From Pelecanus crispus (lineage: Eukaryota; Chordata; Aves; Pelecaniformes; Pelecanidae), in assembly GCF_030463565.1 (NCBI RefSeq), contig NC_134654.1:15392202-15456201 (forward strand): 64,000 bases of DNA, written 5' to 3'. The first letter of the stretch is position 1. Every line of letters begins with the position of its first letter. Below the pieces are notes generated by a model. It saw only the letters and a program-made list of their open reading frames with translations, ran no database searches and was not told the DNA's origin. Position numbers and translations under genes: made by a program. Shown piece after piece: positions 61,901-64,000 of the stretch.

Positions 61901-62954
61901 TTTGTGAAGAACCCACACATTGTTGTGGTTCAGGAAGTTTCATTTGATTTACACACACACACAGACACACCCACACTGTCCTCCACCGTCTGCCCTCTGC
62001 ACTCCCCTGTTCCTTTCAATGCCAGAGCCAGTTAGAACACCGACCCTGGTCAAGCCTCTCCACACTGTGCTGATTTTATAGCTCTGTTTTGTACGCCCAC
62101 TCAGTTCTCTCCTTTTGTACCTTAAGCCTCTGGGTTTGTTTAATTGGTCCTCCTATGGAAGCCCCTCCATGCGTCTGATCAACTTTATTGCCTTTGGAAT
62201 CATAATTCCTTGCAAATTCAGTTTGTCTCTTTTTATTTTCTCTTTCACTACCATTGCTGAGAAATGAGTGGATATTTTCATACAGTTATGCAGCACAAGT
62301 GGAAGACCTTGCTCCTGATGGGTAATTGTCAGCTCAGAGTCCATCTTTTTATATGTGACACTGCATTCTGTTTCCCCACGCATGTAGCTTTGTGTTTTTA
62401 ACTGTACTGAATTTTGTATGCTATTTAATGGCACTGTTTACTCAGTGTCATGAAAGCCTTCTGCAGTTCTTAGGTATCAGTCATTGTCCTTACTGCCTGG
62501 AATGGTGTTATTTCATTGGGAAACATTATGTTCCTTCCTGTTCAACAACTCTTCAGCTTGCTTTATCAATAGCTTGAACAACACAGGCCCCAGCACAAAT
62601 AACTTTTCTCTTTCATTCTGTGTCTTTGAGAACTATTTATCTGAGTGAGAAGCTTCCTTTTTTTCACTCGCTAAAGTAATACAGAATTAATAAGTAGCTA
62701 GGAACGAGGTGACAAAAAGCTGTACCGTGACACAGGTACACAAAGTTTGCAAGCCAAAACTGTGCCCAAAGGCTAATGATGACACAGTAAAAAGAGAAAC
62801 AGAGGAAAACTAGTGCTCATGGTACGCAGGCAAAGGAATCTACTCTTTACTCCCTACATATTAAGGTGGTTGCAAATATAAAATCTGGAAGAAAGAGACC
62901 TAGAGGTTCACATTTTGTGCTTCCCTCAGGTCACTTTGCTGCCTCATGACATCC
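55905..62954. other. Noncoding 3' flank of the MYH gene
   Basis: About 7 kb left of (downstream of) the MYH stop codon. The part next to 62955 should contain the MYH 3' UTR. Candidate minus-strand polyadenylation signals are ATTAAA at 62429-62424 and AATAAA at 62237-62232, both unusually far (over 500 nt) for a MYH gene. A (CA)n tract lies at 61951-61970. No exon or repeat family is recognised in the rest. Confidence 0.45.
61951..61970. repeat. (CA)n short microsatellite
   Basis: Short imperfect CA tract. Simple-sequence repeat only. Confidence 0.6.

Positions 62955-64000
<1,046 letters not shown>

Overview
The window looks like nuclear DNA of a bird, probably a neoavian. It has no dense coding, no operons and no ribosome-binding sites. 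It is rich in chicken-repeat-1 (CR1) LINE fragments ending in the avian (ATTCTATG)n tail. It also holds solo LTRs with 5-bp target-site duplications (ERVL-like), and short intron-split exons of sarcomeric myosin heavy chain. The species is an inference from repeat families and cannot be fixed from sequence alone.

Genes. Only one convincingly functional gene enters the window. On the minus strand at 62955-64000 are the last three coding exons of a fast-skeletal-type myosin heavy chain (MYH), ending in a normal stop; the rest lies beyond the right edge. A second MYH copy lies about 40 kb to the left (22504-28276, minus) and is a pseudogene. It keeps the first three coding exons, two mid-motor exons and the terminal tail exon. 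The ATP-binding exons, the rest of the motor, the neck and nearly the whole rod are missing. The surviving exons carry a 5-nt and an 8-nt frameshift deletion, two nonsense codons and a lost codon. The two genes share orientation, as in the tandem fast MYH cluster of vertebrates.

Layout. 1-6.6 kb: noncoding DNA with an old CR1 piece and an LTR fragment. 6.6-7.2 kb: solo LTR. 7.9-14 kb: noncoding segment with a colinear partner at 44.9-55.3 kb, the intergenic part of the tandem duplication that also carries the MYH copies. 14.7-17.4 kb: a reverse CR1 and a roughly 1-kb solo LTR. 17.4-22.5 kb: nothing recognised. 22.5-28.3 kb: gutted MYH pseudogene invaded by two solo LTRs. 28.3-36 kb: noncoding with one solo LTR. 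36-40.4 kb: a long decayed CR1 followed by a second CR1 3' end. 41.5-43.7 kb: GC-rich stretch without a recognised gene. 44.9-55.3 kb: second copy of the duplicated segment with its own LTR, two CR1 tails and AATAG microsatellites. 55.3-62.9 kb: noncoding with a short CR1 tail. 62.95-64 kb: 3' end of the intact MYH gene.

The most interesting structure is how the pseudogene was emptied. The LTR at 23053-23597 lacks the target-site duplication that its three sister copies have, and it lies at the junction where motor exon 15 now meets the terminal rod exon. This fits recombination between two LTRs that removed exons 16 to about 38. I found no undescribed biochemical system; the window is a record of MYH cluster duplication and decay.
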